64,000 bases of DNA, from NCBI RefSeq assembly GCF_910592395.1, contig NC_088313.1, positions 7,504,501-7,568,500 on the forward strand. The letters run 5' to 3'. The DNA is from Lineus longissimus (taxonomy: Eukaryota; Nemertea; Pilidiophora; Heteronemertea; Lineidae). The notes beneath the pieces were generated by a model that worked only from the letters and a program-made list of their open reading frames with translations, was not told the origin of the DNA and searched no databases. Below are positions 1 to 10,434 of the stretch, in pieces. The position numbers and the translations under genes are program-made. Position 1 is the first letter of the stretch; each line of letters starts with the position of its first letter.

Positions 1-488
1 AACCAATGTTGCACTGATTGACACCGGCATACACTTCAAATTACAGTCAACTGCCTTAAGAGCAGATTTTCTGCTGAACTCATGGTCATTCACAGGATTA
101 TTGCAAACATACGAGCGGACACTAATCAACCTCTGACCTTTGAAACTGGAGGAAATTTCTACTGAATCTTTATGTGTGGAGTATTTTGTCAGTTTGCTTT
201 CAAAAGACTGCAACTGTAAGTCCTTGGTAGACACTAATTCTTTTAACATCTTGTTTTCTTCTTCTACCACATTCAATTACCTCTCTTTTCGTATATTTGG
301 ATTTTTCCTGTAACGTTTGTTTGCAGCTTGTTTTTTTTACCGCTAGATTCCTTCTGCTCTGACCTTATTGATATCTCCAATACCTGATCCATCTACCAAA
401 AAGTTTGGAAATATGGGGATGGGGTATACTCATCCTCTTTTGTTATTACAATGACACTCATTGTACGATTTGAAAACCAACGGCTCTT
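1..488. other. Non-coding flank left of the piggyBac unit
   Basis: AT-rich sequence without a credible reading frame, RNA gene or repeat that I can name. It ends at the TTAA that begins the proposed piggyBac unit. Nothing supports a gene here. Confidence 0.4.
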
Positions 489-539
489 TTAACCACTTAA
501 CTGTGGAATTTTTTTCCGTTAGCCCACCCCCAGTGGGGG
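489..539. repeat. piggyBac left terminus (TTAA, TIR, CCCCCAG palindrome)
   Basis: Target TTAA 489-492, 13-bp terminal inverted repeat 493-505, then CCCCCAGTGGGGG at 527-539, 38 bases from the TTAA. The piggyBac relic at 22459 has CCCCCAGGGG 37 bases from its TTAA. This is the transposase 3' side. Confidence 0.65.
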
Positions 540-2142
540 ATTAATTATGCGAAAAATACCATTTTTTTCAGTAAGTATGTTTCATTCACCTTGTAACACA
601 ATGCCTTGTAATTTCTTGCCATTTCTTTGCTAGATTTACTACAGAAACATGTAAATAGTATGTCTACTTGTGTTTTAGGCAATAAAGTCTCTTTTTTTAC
701 CATTTTGGGTGTTTTACATTAACTGCTAAAAATGTCATCATAGTAGGGGAGCCAAGGGCCCCAACTTCTGATGGAGGTGGTCATGCATGATATACTTTTG
801 TTTGATGTATTTTTGGGTAGGTATAATGATTCCTCACAGGAAAAAAAATGTTAGCTCTTCCGATCTTCTTGCGAATTGATGCTATGGCCATATGTTTGAC
901 ATTTCACCTTCGGGAAAAAGTGAGCAAAATAGAGGGGTAGTGGAAATGAAAATGCATCTAATAGATACTTGCATTACATATAACCACTAGTATTAGGTAT
1001 CATTGGAAAGGTCTTGGGTTTTGCTAATTATTCATATCATGCAAATTTTCATGACGTCATCAATGACGTCACTAGAGGTCAAAAGGTCACCGATTTTGAG
1101 GGCAGGTGAAAATCAGGGGTACCAGCATATACATTATTTTTTTGTGGCAATATGCAAGGAGTTAATAGTAAATAAAATGGTTTAAAATGTTCAGAAAATG
1201 AAATAAGGCAAAATGTTCAGGAGATATAGATCAAGGAAGTTTTTAATACCAATAATGTTCATATTTATCTTGTAGATTTTATGTTAACCCCTTGTGTTTA
1301 GAATGCGAATTTCACGAAATCGGCCAAAAAAGGCATATTTCTAATTTTCGAGGTATCACTGTATTAACAGCTTGAATAAATATTTTAACTTGAATAACCT
1401 CCTGAAACCATTGCTAGGATAACAAATAAATCCCCTAGATTAATTTGCCACGCACTTTAACCCTTTTCTTCCCAATTTGTCGATCGAATCTAGGGCTGCA
1501 CCATCATTTGGAGAATTCTTTTTATAATATGCGAAAAAAGCTATCGAGAAAAAATGACATCAACATAATTTGTTTATTGTAACAACAATCACTCAATCAA
1601 ATGATATTATTGTAGCAAAGTCAATAACAAACTATTCTTGTGGCTGTAGATCACATAGCCTCGGCTGCCCACGACAGGCACAAGCAATTGTGCACTTCTT
1701 CACCCCTGCTGCTTTACGAGACAAGACCACTAATGAATATTCATAGGTTGGAGGGTCCAGGCCTATCTATTAGACGAGTGCATGTTTTTTACTCTCAAGT
1801 ACATATTTGGAGAGGTATTGAAAAAATATTTGTTGTGGCAAGTCTACAGATATAAAGAAATTATTTGATGAAAAAATTAATTTCGAATTTTGCTAATTGG
1901 GTAATAGGGGGCGTGTTTTGAGTTTTTTCTGCCAGTTGGCTGAAAAGAGTGGAAATATCAAAGTCTGTCTAATTTGTCGATTAAAAAAAAATTTCCGTGG
2001 TCAATCACCATTTTATTTTTCACCATTTACTTGCCCGACTGTCCGGAATAACATAATCTAAATTTCAGATTCACAACACCACGCGTTCTTTGATGCGTCG
2101 CGGTCAAACATTGACAATTTAACTGCTAAAAGGCTTAAAAAA
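540..2142. other. Non-coding tract inside the piggyBac unit
   Basis: About 1.6 kb of AT-rich sequence between the left terminus and the stop codon of the nuclease-like pseudogene. Two short frames (1003-1185 and 1640-1855) have no recognisable features and look like chance. It may be 3' untranslated or spacer sequence of the element. Confidence 0.4.
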
Positions 2143-3846
2143 TCAATTGTGGTCTTGTCTCTTACACTGGCACCTCACTCGGCAACGCCCTTTTTTGCAT
2201 TTACATGATGTCTTGACATAGTTTGGTTTTCGCTCTTTGGTCATTCTGACTGCAACTAGTGTACCCTTTTCTATGTGTCGTCCAAATGATGTAGGATCTG
2301 GCATTGCGGGTGTCACTTCTCTAGCTTTTTTGCAAATGATTAACTGATTGAGCGCTCTTAGCAGATGAAGTTTGAATGCATCAGAAGTTTGGGGCAGTGA
2401 TCTTAAGTCTCCATTTTTGGTCATGAAAAGATGGCATCGTAGTTCATCCATTGTCCCAGTGAAGCCGTTCTTGCCATACAATGCAAAGAAGTATTTCTCA
2501 GCAGAATCAACTACAGATTGCTTGACATCTATGACATCTTCACCGAAGTCTGCCACTGGGCCAAAATAGTTGGGGCATTGTAGTGCCTCTTTCAAAGCCC
2601 GTTTCTTACCAATACGGAAAGGGTAACTAACTGTGTCACAACCTGTTAGGATGTATGCTGCCAAGAGATTACCCCTGTTATATTTTGATTCGGGAATGTT
2701 TCCTTCAGATATGTGGAAATGGCATGGCAGGAGATGTACACATCTGATGCTATTGTGTGCTTGTGAAGCCAGAGTTCCTTCAAACCAAGTACCCGATGAA
2801 CATAGAATATACCCATCATCACTATATCTGTGTCATTTGCCTAAATGATTATTCTCTGAATGTTCTGTTCTTGAACCATGTAGGCAGCATGAGCGAAAAT
2901 GAGTGTGTCAGCTTCCTCGTGATTTGAATTAGAGAGAGTTGATACTTCCTGGACCTGCAGGCCTCTTGCCAATTTCACTGTGGTTTCAGTGAAGCCACCG
3001 ACGAAGATTTCAACTCCTTCAGGGATATCATTATGTCCATTGGACCATGCGTCTAAAAGAAACTTGAGAAGGTTTCTCTTGTTTTCTTTCTTTCCGATGA
3101 ATTTTTTCCATTTCGGCAGGGGCAGGTTAGGCTGTGGAATGAAGGTCTTCAATGACCGAGTTTCTTTCTCCCGACGACTACGTTCCTCCTGCTTCAAGCT
3201 TCTCTCTGGACTAACGTCATATCGATCCCCAACAATATGGATTAGTTGACATCCATCAGGAAGCATAGTAACCATCTTATGCAGGTAACGTTTCTGGAGT
3301 TGATTGAAATCAGTGCAACCCATGTCCTGAAAGCGCTGTACAAATGCCATCATATCCACAATCACGCCAGTGCTGCTTTCAAATCTATTGGCTTCATCTA
3401 GTTTTTCGCATTCAACCCAAGATGTTCCACAGGTCTCTTTCAGAGCAGTGAGGTAGTCAGCTTTATTACCTTTACGCATTGCAAAGCCACATGGGTGTTC
3501 CCTATCTGGGTCAAACAGTGAACTAGGATATCGGGTCCATTCATGGGAAAATGCATCAATCTTCTGTGTTTCATCCAAATTTTGAGCAAAGCACAAAGAC
3601 CGCATGACATCCTCTTCTTCCTGATGGACCTCCTTTTGTTTTGACTCTTTTGAAACTGGCTTGCTTTTCTCCTGGAAGGTTTTCAGATGAAGGGGAACTA
3701 CCTTAGCTGCATCATTCTCTTCTGCCAGCTTAAGTGCAGCAAGCCCTTTCTCTTTGGCTAACGCAAGTTCTGCGGAAGAAGCTACTTCACCTGTTGCAAT
3801 ATTTGTCAGGAACTCACTAACACAACTCGTGAATGGATGAATGAAC
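2143..3846 (-). pseudogene. C-terminal half of a decayed XPG/PIN-nuclease-like repetitive gene
   Basis: Two frames, 3846-2841 and 2664-2143, belong to one protein. It resembles a large uncharacterised gene family that is repeated in many invertebrate genomes. In order it shows a basic linker (RSRREKE, KKWKKF-like), HEEADT near 2930, an NDTDIV block just after the stop at about 2844, then LTGCDTVS near 2650. The C-terminal tail is Cys-rich and basic (CKCKKGRCRVRCQCKR), ending at 2143. The acidic trio EEAD, DTD and GCD, in that order and spacing, recalls FEN1/XPG-type PIN nucleases. That assignment is my inference. Damage: a stop with a one-base shift at about 2844, and a second shift between about 2665 and 2760. 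The 5' half continues at 9513 beyond the LINE, so the LINE entered this gene. It could be a captured host gene fragment or another transposon's gene. Confidence 0.55.
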
Positions 3847-3857
3847 TTCTCACTAAT
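3846..3857. repeat. LINE target-site duplication, left copy
   Basis: CTTCTCACTAAT at 3846-3857 is repeated exactly at 9501-9512, on either side of the LINE. Read on the minus strand, the duplicated bases encode the same four residues (ISEK) in the interrupted gene. Removing the LINE and one copy rejoins that gene's frame. Confidence 0.85.
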
Positions 3858-4091
3858 TATTATTATTATTATTTATTAAATCCAAATAAACAAAATTACA
3901 TATTGAGACAATTGCCAGGGCTTAGGCTGAAAGCATTAATAGCCCTGGTTACAATGGTATACAAAGAACAAGTTGAATCAAGATAAGGTACTTTGAATGG
4001 AAAGAAAGGGATGCAAGTAAAGGTAAAGTAACACAAATAGTTATAGTTTGTACAAAGGTAGTGATTGATGAGGGGTTCAACTGATCTGGCA

Positions 4092-7000
4092 CTAGTTACC
4101 AGAAAAGGCGATAATATTACTGAGAAAAGTGGCTGTTTTTTCTACAACAAGCCTGTTTGAAGTAAGGTCCAATGAAAATTGACCATTAAGAAGAAAATGG
4201 AGCCTCTCATCAACACGAAGATTGAAAAACCTAACAGAAGTAAGGTGTGGCAGCAAACCAGGATCATTCAAGAAATCGTTACGTAAATCATTTAATAAAG
4301 GGCAATTAAAGAGAAGGTGTTTAGTAGATTGGGAGTGAGCCCCGCAATCACAAGATGGACTTAAAACGTTGGTAAAATTGTGGGAATAAAAGTGACACCG
4401 AAAAACTAAGTCACACCTTGTCCTATTGAGTGAAAGTTCATTTTTACGAGTAAGAGCCAATTTTGTAGAAGTAAGAAGGTTATGTTTACCTCTCAGAAAA
4501 ATTCGGATATTGTATTTAAATGAGTTTCTTGAGAAGCAGTTTTTTATATTGACAGGCACAGACTCCCAATCTCTAATTACACATGGCACAGTTGACTTGC
4601 TAAATCTTGCAGATGATCTAGGGGGAAGTACATAGTCTCGCTGAGTCCTTAAACGGCCAGGAGGCGCCCGATTACGATAAATGTCAAAGATTTCATTGAC
4701 ATAACATGGTACCAAATTGTGTTGTACCTCATACATAAGCACCAATCTTTTTTCCCTACGCCGAGCAGAAAGTGACATCCAATCCAAACATTTTAAAACC
4801 TTTTGGGTGTTAGTCCCATGAATACAACCACTGACTATAATGGCACCCCTATAATGGATTTTATCTAATTGAGAAAGTAGACCCTGATTGGTAAAGTCAA
4901 ATATAATAGATCCATATTCAAGATGAGGTAATATAAATGATAGATACATGCGTTCAAGATGCCTTGATTGAACCGTAAACTTCAAAGCATTCAGTGGATT
5001 TAACATGTTGTTACATTTTACTACAATATTGTTGATATGCATGCTAAAAGTCAAACACTCATCAAGTGTAACACCAAGGTGCTTATGGAATGCGCCCCTT
5101 GGAATAACTCCCGTACCCAAAGACAGAGGTGGATGGTTATTGATAGTTTTACGAGGAGAGTGAAATATGACCTCTTTGCTTTTTGACGCTTTAAAATCAA
5201 GTTTCCACACATCCGACCAAACTGACAAATTGTGAAGGTCATTTTGAATAAGAGTATGGGTTTCGTCAGTGGAATTCGGCAAGGCCGGGAGAAATAAAGA
5301 ACTGTCATCAGCATAAAGATACAAGATACAATTTTTAACAACATCACTTAGATCATTAATATACAATAAGAAGAGGAGCGGGCCAAGTATAGAACCCTGT
5401 GGAACACCACTATTAATATAACCTGTCGGGCTCAGATCCGAAGAAGAACTTTCGATCTTTACCTTAATCTTGCGGTTTGAAAGGTACGACCTGAGCAGTT
5501 CAAGAAGTTTTCCCCTTATACCATAGGCCTTAAGCTTTTGAAGGAGAAGAAAATGCGGAACAGCATCAAAGGCCCCCGCAATATCAAGAAAAACCCCTCT
5601 AGTTTCCATACCATTTTCAGAATTTGAAAGAATCATATTTACAATACTTAGAAGCTGCTTATCAGTACTATGACCAGGAAGAAAGCCAGATTGACGTTTG
5701 AATAAAAGCTCATTGAGCTGCAAATGATCATACATAGATGAGTACACAACCTTTTCAAACAACTTAGACATGGAGTTTAGCAGGGTAACAGGACGGTAAT
5801 TAGAAGGACATGACTTACTCCCTTTATTCTTATAGATCGGCACTATGATGCCTAATTTCCAACAATCAGGAAAACTGCCATGCTGTAGGAGGACAGTAAA
5901 TAACTCAGACAGTGGTTTTGCAAGAGAAGAAGCTACAAGTTTGAGCATTTTATTTGTTACACCATCGACGCCGCCTTGTTTTGAGACGTCCAAGTCCAAT
6001 AGAAGTTTTCTGACCTCGAGTTCAGTGGTCCTCAGGTCACTAATTGATGCCATTGTCCTTGCAGGGAAAACAGGGGACAAGACCTCATTGTGGTCATGAT
6101 GAAATTTGACCATAAACTGTTCCAAGAATAGCTGGCACTTTTCCTGCTGGGAAACATACATATTATCATTGTGAACAATACATGGGATACCAGAGGCAAA
6201 CTTTTTACCGAGCAGTTGCTTAATAATATGCCAATAGTTTTTGCTGCTGGACGAACTGGTATCAAGAGACTTACATACATTTTCATGAAATGTCTTCTTA
6301 GCTGAAGTAACTAGGTCAGACACACACTTAGCACAATCTTTGTATCGAGCAAAATTGCCAATACTATTGTTCCTTACAAGTTTCCTATACATTTTGTCCC
6401 GTTTATTTACAGCTTTCTTAATCCTACTGGAGAACCACGGCATGTCCTTAGCTCTGATAACTTTGTCATGATGCGGTATCTGCTCATTGAATATACTGGA
6501 TAACGCCTCAACAAAAGAGGAAGTGATGTCATTTACATTGTTGCCAATAAACACTCTTTCCCAATCATTGTCAGCGACAGCAGCATTTAGGGTATCACTG
6601 TCTACCCTCGAATAGCTCCAGATTGTTTTGGTTGTAGGAGTGTCAGTCACTGGTTTAGAGAAGTCCAAGGAAACAATAGTAGAACTATGATCTGACATGG
6701 CAATTGGGGCTTCAACCGTTGCGTCCAGCACATACCCAGGAGCATTACTGAAAACCAGATCAATACAAGATTTGGAACTGTCAGTGATCCTGGTAGGTTC
6801 ATGAATAAACTGGGACAGTTGATGTTTAACAGATAAATCAAACAACTGAGAGCCTTCACACGTATTAACATCCCCGTCCCACCATAGTTTATTCCTAGCA
6901 TTAAAGTCACCTCCAATTAATGTAACATCTACTTTTGATTTAGAAGCCAGGGTACAACTCCTGTCAAACTCAGCAAAGTAAGCGTCCCTTGTCGCTTTAT

Positions 7001-7817
7001 CCTGCGAAGGTGAACGATAAAACACCCCTAAGAGAAGTGTTCGCCGCCCTATCTTTACATCCAACCACATACAACCTTCATGTGTCTCCAGGTCAAATCG
7101 CCTATCGACAACAAGAGAATCATGAACATAGACCATTAGACCACGGGCACTTGCCTTGTAAACAGACTGGTCAATGTTGTGGTATCCACTAATTGTACAA
7201 TCACTTGGGTTCAAATTACACCCCGTTTCACTTAGGCAAGCAATGTGAATATTGTCCGTTTTTAGACGCACGCTTAGAGCATTGAGTCGCTGACCTTTTT
7301 CAGCGGAGAGACTGTTTATGTTTGTGAACAATACATTAAAAGCATTAATATTAGGCCCTGGATTACATTCAACATCACCAGCCAGGAGAATAAGTTTACT
7401 CGTAAAGTCAGGATTAACAACAAAAATGGTCAAATCCCACAGCCCAGGAACCAATAACAATAAGATGAAAACTGTTGAAGCATAGTAGACAATACCACGT
7501 GGAGCTAAAGGATGCGACAATAAGTTTTTGACAATCAGAAATACACCAAACGGCACCACGAGAAGTACAAGTCTTATCACTGAGAAGAGGCAACAGTAGA
7601 TAAGGACCAAACCAAGTTTTTGGTTAATTAACATAAAAAGCATACAGAGTAGAAGAGCAGTGCCACCAAGAAAGGCATCTCTTTGGATTAATAGTAATGG
7701 CACATTAACCTTGTGCATAAAAGATGACCCACCGCCCCTAAAGCGGAATGTAGTTCCACCGTTAAACTCACCAACTCTCGCCCTCCAAAGGGCTAACTCA
7801 ATCGCCATTAAGTACAA
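4092..7817 (-). CDS. LINE ORF2: 2A-like motif, AP endonuclease, reverse transcriptase
   Basis: This 1241-codon frame makes the retrotransposition enzyme that nicks target DNA and copies the element RNA. Residues about 50-137 hold several hydrophobic stretches, unusual for a LINE ORF2 N-terminus. A 2A-like GDVECNPGP follows at 147-155. The AP-type endonuclease spans about 157-382, with NINSL, SETG, GGDFNARNKLW (Asp304) and SDH (375-377). The reverse transcriptase follows, with NYRPVTLLN, QSGFLPGHST, GVPQGSILGPLLF and YADD. Near the C-terminus lies a CDCG-x-H-x-C zinc-knuckle-like motif. There is no internal stop. The start is uncertain: Met1 or Met4 are both possible, and the frame before the 2A could be made separately. 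ORF1 lies 626 bp upstream. Confidence 0.92.
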   Translation of the reverse strand: MYLMAIELALWRARVGEFNGGTTFRFRGGGSSFMHKVNVPLLLIQRDAFLGGTALLLCMLFMLINQKLGLVLIYCCLFSVIRLVLLVVPFGVFLIVKNLLSHPLAPRGIVYYASTVFILLLLVPGLWDLTIFVVNPDFTSKLILLAGDVECNPGPNINAFNVLFTNINSLSAEKGQRLNALSVRLKTDNIHIACLSETGCNLNPSDCTISGYHNIDQSVYKASARGLMVYVHDSLVVDRRFDLETHEGCMWLDVKIGRRTLLLGVFYRSPSQDKATRDAYFAEFDRSCTLASKSKVDVTLIGGDFNARNKLWWDGDVNTCEGSQLFDLSVKHQLSQFIHEPTRITDSSKSCIDLVFSNAPGYVLDATVEAPIAMSDHSSTIVSLDFSKPVTDTPTTKTIWSYSRVDSDTLNAAVADNDWERVFIGNNVNDITSSFVEALSSIFNEQIPHHDKVIRAKDMPWFSSRIKKAVNKRDKMYRKLVRNNSIGNFARYKDCAKCVSDLVTSAKKTFHENVCKSLDTSSSSSKNYWHIIKQLLGKKFASGIPCIVHNDNMYVSQQEKCQLFLEQFMVKFHHDHNEVLSPVFPARTMASISDLRTTELEVRKLLLDLDVSKQGGVDGVTNKMLKLVASSLAKPLSELFTVLLQHGSFPDCWKLGIIVPIYKNKGSKSCPSNYRPVTLLNSMSKLFEKVVYSSMYDHLQLNELLFKRQSGFLPGHSTDKQLLSIVNMILSNSENGMETRGVFLDIAGAFDAVPHFLLLQKLKAYGIRGKLLELLRSYLSNRKIKVKIESSSSDLSPTGYINSGVPQGSILGPLLFLLYINDLSDVVKNCILYLYADDSSLFLPALPNSTDETHTLIQNDLHNLSVWSDVWKLDFKASKSKEVIFHSPRKTINNHPPLSLGTGVIPRGAFHKHLGVTLDECLTFSMHINNIVVKCNNMLNPLNALKFTVQSRHLERMYLSFILPHLEYGSIIFDFTNQGLLSQLDKIHYRGAIIVSGCIHGTNTQKVLKCLDWMSLSARRREKRLVLMYEVQHNLVPCYVNEIFDIYRNRAPPGRLRTQRDYVLPPRSSARFSKSTVPCVIRDWESVPVNIKNCFSRNSFKYNIRIFLRGKHNLLTSTKLALTRKNELSLNRTRCDLVFRCHFYSHNFTNVLSPSCDCGAHSQSTKHLLFNCPLLNDLRNDFLNDPGLLPHLTSVRFFNLRVDERLHFLLNGQFSLDLTSNRLVVEKTATFLSNIIAFSGN
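7353..7379 (-). other. 2A-like ribosome-skipping motif in LINE ORF2
   Basis: Codons for GDVECNPGP, matching the 2A consensus D-V/I-E-x-N-P-G-P exactly, preceded by KLILLA. In known 2A sequences the ribosome fails to join the last Gly and Pro. Here that would release a hydrophobic leader of about 154 residues and an endonuclease-RT protein starting with Pro155. 2A-like motifs are known from some metazoan and trypanosome non-LTR elements. Confidence 0.75.
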
Positions 7818-8443
7818 TAGAATACAACAATAGGATCCTGGGAAGCTGCCAAGCTAGAAACATACAGTAAAACAAGTACATAATGAAGAATAAGGTGAAC
7901 ATTTTAGGAGGAATTGAAATTAGTACAAGTACCACAGTAGATACAGGATTAAGTGGATTGGCTTGCCACAAATGAAAATAATTATGTTGTTGGAGTGTAA
8001 TGAACAGATTTACTTGCAACGCTTATAGTAGGTTGTTATTTTTTAAACCTATTAACAACCGAAAACAAGATATTGATACAGTCATCAGTGCTATTGTGGC
8101 TCAACAAGTTGTGTACAATCATATCGCATAACATTTGATCTCAGCCTGAGTAACAGGTTTGGTTGGAAAATTGAACTCACAACCACATGCGCGACTAATC
8201 TGCAAGTTACCTACACACCCATGTCAAAACTGTTGGCTGAGATTACTGGCACAATGTTAGACATGTGAAGCACTTTAGAGGGACCATATAACAGGTAACG
8301 CAATGACTGACCATGAATAACTATGCTCAAAATGTCAGAAAAGTCAACAGTCACCTGCAGCTAGCAGATGTCATAGAGCAATAAATGTCCGGTGTTGGCT
8401 GAAACTCATAAGACTATAACTGAACCTCCGTTGACGATCACAT

Positions 8444-9253
8444 CTAACTCGCAAAAACAACCAGGCGCTCAAAGTCAAAGTCATTTTTAACCAGGTGCTT
8501 CTTGCTCTTGCACCAGGCAAACAAGCGACCATCCTTCGACCATGCGTTGTCGACAACCTTCTCCCTCTTCAAAGTCAGTAGGCGGAGGAGCAATTTATAT
8601 CGTCTGACTGTTAAGTCCTCATTTATGAACACATTAGGGCGCTTCCCCTTTAGCTTTCGTTTACTTTCGAAGAACTTCGCCCTGGAGGTGTAGCTGCCGA
8701 ATTTGACCATGAGCTGCTGCTTACCTACTGGGCCAACCGGATGCGCACGATCTATCTCAAGTGGGGATAGGGTACATCCCATGTCGTTAGCTACTGCAAG
8801 AACCAAAGCCTTGTAGTCCTCAACTCCACGAAGTGCAAGCCCCGACAGACGCAACGAGGCCCTACGAGAATACTGCTCCAACTCATCGACAGCTTGCCTT
8901 AGTTCCTCGACCTTATCGCCCATCATAGCTGTATCACGGTGGGCATCCTCGAGTCTGGACGACATGACTTCGAGGTTCCCCTCAATAGTAATGATTAACT
9001 GATCCTTCTTACCGATATCGGTCCTTAGCTCGAGTATCTCCTTACGTAGCTCGCTGTAGTCGGCTCTTAGATCAGCCTTGAGTTCATCAAGTTTCTCGGA
9101 GAGAAGACGAGTAAGCTCGGCTTTTAGATCATAACCACGTTTGTGTTCCGGGGATTCCACCTCCGGGTCCGGGGACAGGTCAGCAAACTTCCTTGTTATC
9201 CCTTTACCTTTCGGGGTCTGAGTATCCAAATCATCGCTGCCTAGCTTATCCAT
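8444..9253 (-). CDS. LINE ORF1 protein, coiled coil plus RRM-like nucleic-acid binding
   Basis: 269 codons, complete. LINE ORF1 proteins coat the element RNA and act as chaperones during insertion. The acidic-basic N-terminus (residues 1-45) leads into a long heptad-rich coiled coil (about 45-130: LTRLLSEKLDELKADL, LRTDIGKKDQL, VEELRQAVDELEQY). An RRM-like segment follows (RRASLRLSGLALRG, then EIDRAHPVG), with a basic C-terminal domain (SKRKLKGKRPNVFINEDL, LLRLLTLKREKVV). This order matches the L1-type ORF1 found in several LINE clades. The ATG at 9253 follows a leader of about 250 bp from the element's 5' end. Confidence 0.85.
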   Translation of the reverse strand: MDKLGSDDLDTQTPKGKGITRKFADLSPDPEVESPEHKRGYDLKAELTRLLSEKLDELKADLRADYSELRKEILELRTDIGKKDQLIITIEGNLEVMSSRLEDAHRDTAMMGDKVEELRQAVDELEQYSRRASLRLSGLALRGVEDYKALVLAVANDMGCTLSPLEIDRAHPVGPVGKQQLMVKFGSYTSRAKFFESKRKLKGKRPNVFINEDLTVRRYKLLLRLLTLKREKVVDNAWSKDGRLFAWCKSKKHLVKNDFDFERLVVFAS

Positions 9254-9512
9254 TACTTCTGAGACGACCCCTCACCAATCAAAACTCACATGTATGACCA
9301 AAGTCAACGTTTAACTCCACAAAAAATCAAGTTCAAGTAGCCAGAATCCACTTTCGAGAATCTACATACCACCAGGACGGTTTGATAGACCTCCTGTGAT
9401 GAATTGAGTGTAAAAGAGAGTCTTGAAAGGCAGAGAAAGTCAATTAAATTGGGGACATCAATGAACTCAACTTGTCCTTTTGGCTGCCATTGTTGTTGGT
9501 CTTCTCACTAAT

Positions 9513-10343
9513 GACCTTGATTATGTTGGAGACGCAGTTGTCCTCCTTCACTGATGAAGCATTTCTCGGTAGAACGTCATCCTTCATCATGTGGACCATT
9601 TCAAGGGTTTGTTGTGAGATTGAAGTAAGTTCAGGCAATGCCTTCAGATACTTGCTGATCGTTGCTTGGTTTTGTGAGACATCGGAGAACAACTTCGTCT
9701 TAGCATCTTTATTGTACGTTTTCTCCAATGTCATGTCAGTCCACACTCCGTTGTATTTACCACGCGTTTGTCAAACAGTGAACTTTCCCATTTCAAACTG
9801 AGATCTGACAGTTTCTGGCAGCTCTTCCATTGCTTGTATATAGTGGGGTAGACATGAAACATATTTGTGATGTCCTGCAGCGACCAAATACGGCAACATT
9901 TCTTTGCACATTTTGACATGCATGTCCCAGTTTCCGGTCCGCTCAGCATGAATGTATTTCCTGAGGATCGCAACCATGTCAAGATACATAACCCAAATCT
10001 TGAAAGTAGGATTGTTGGAGGCTTCACCCAGAAACTCCTTAAGCATTTCTTTCAACACACCCATGTTTTCCTGAGCAATATCCTGGGCTCTTTCAATATC
10101 CTCTCGCATTGCAGTTTCCGCTGAGACTTCATTCACTGCTTTACAGAAAGTACTCAGGTTTTTTGACAGTGCTGAAAGTTCATCAACATCACGACCCTGG
10201 TTAAGCAACCAATCTTCAAAGGCATTCCACAGCAGCAAATAAATTGCATTTTCAGCCAGTGTATGGGCACGAAGCGTCTGGTAGTAATCTTTTCCGCCCA
10301 TGAGTTTGTTAAGGCCATGGGAATGAATAATACGGTTTACCGT
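9513..10343 (-). pseudogene. 5' half of the XPG/PIN-like repetitive gene, split by the LINE
   Basis: The frame reads from about 10343 through the LGGKDYYQ-like block near 10300 (here LMGGKDYYQTLRAH), then NPTFKIWVMYLDMV and TGNWDMHVKMCKEMLPYL. It meets an in-frame TGA at 9771-9773 and goes on (VWTDMTLEKTYNKDAKTK) to the LINE target duplication. The blocks match the conserved N-terminal and middle part of the same uncharacterised invertebrate family as the 2143-3846 half. A stop upstream at about 10350 and the lack of a start mean that the true N-terminus is missing. It was therefore a fragment before the LINE landed, or it is spliced to an exon I cannot place. Confidence 0.5.
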
Positions 10344-10434
10344 CCGAGTGATTTAAAAAGATAATGAGGCTTTTTTTCATTTTTCATTATTCATTATTTA
10401 TTTTTCTGAGAAAATACAGGTACTAGTAATTGCT

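Larger units (their letters stand above)
3858..9500 (-). mobile_element. Full-length CR1-group non-LTR retrotransposon (LINE)
   Basis: A 5643-bp element reading on the minus strand: 5' leader 9500-9254, ORF1 9253-8444, spacer of about 626 bp, ORF2 7817-4092, and a 3' tail ending in (ATT)n repeats at 3858-3876. The 12-bp target-site duplication and the microsatellite tail are typical of target-primed insertion. Both ORFs are open over their full length and the duplications are identical, so the insertion appears young and possibly competent. The ORF2 C-terminal CCHC motif and the tail fit the Jockey/CR1/L2 part of the LINE tree. I cannot set the clade without a phylogeny. Confidence 0.9.

Noticed and set aside
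1003-1855. Two short plus frames in the left non-coding tract
   Set aside because: No domain, AT-rich chance frames, no supporting splice or start context.
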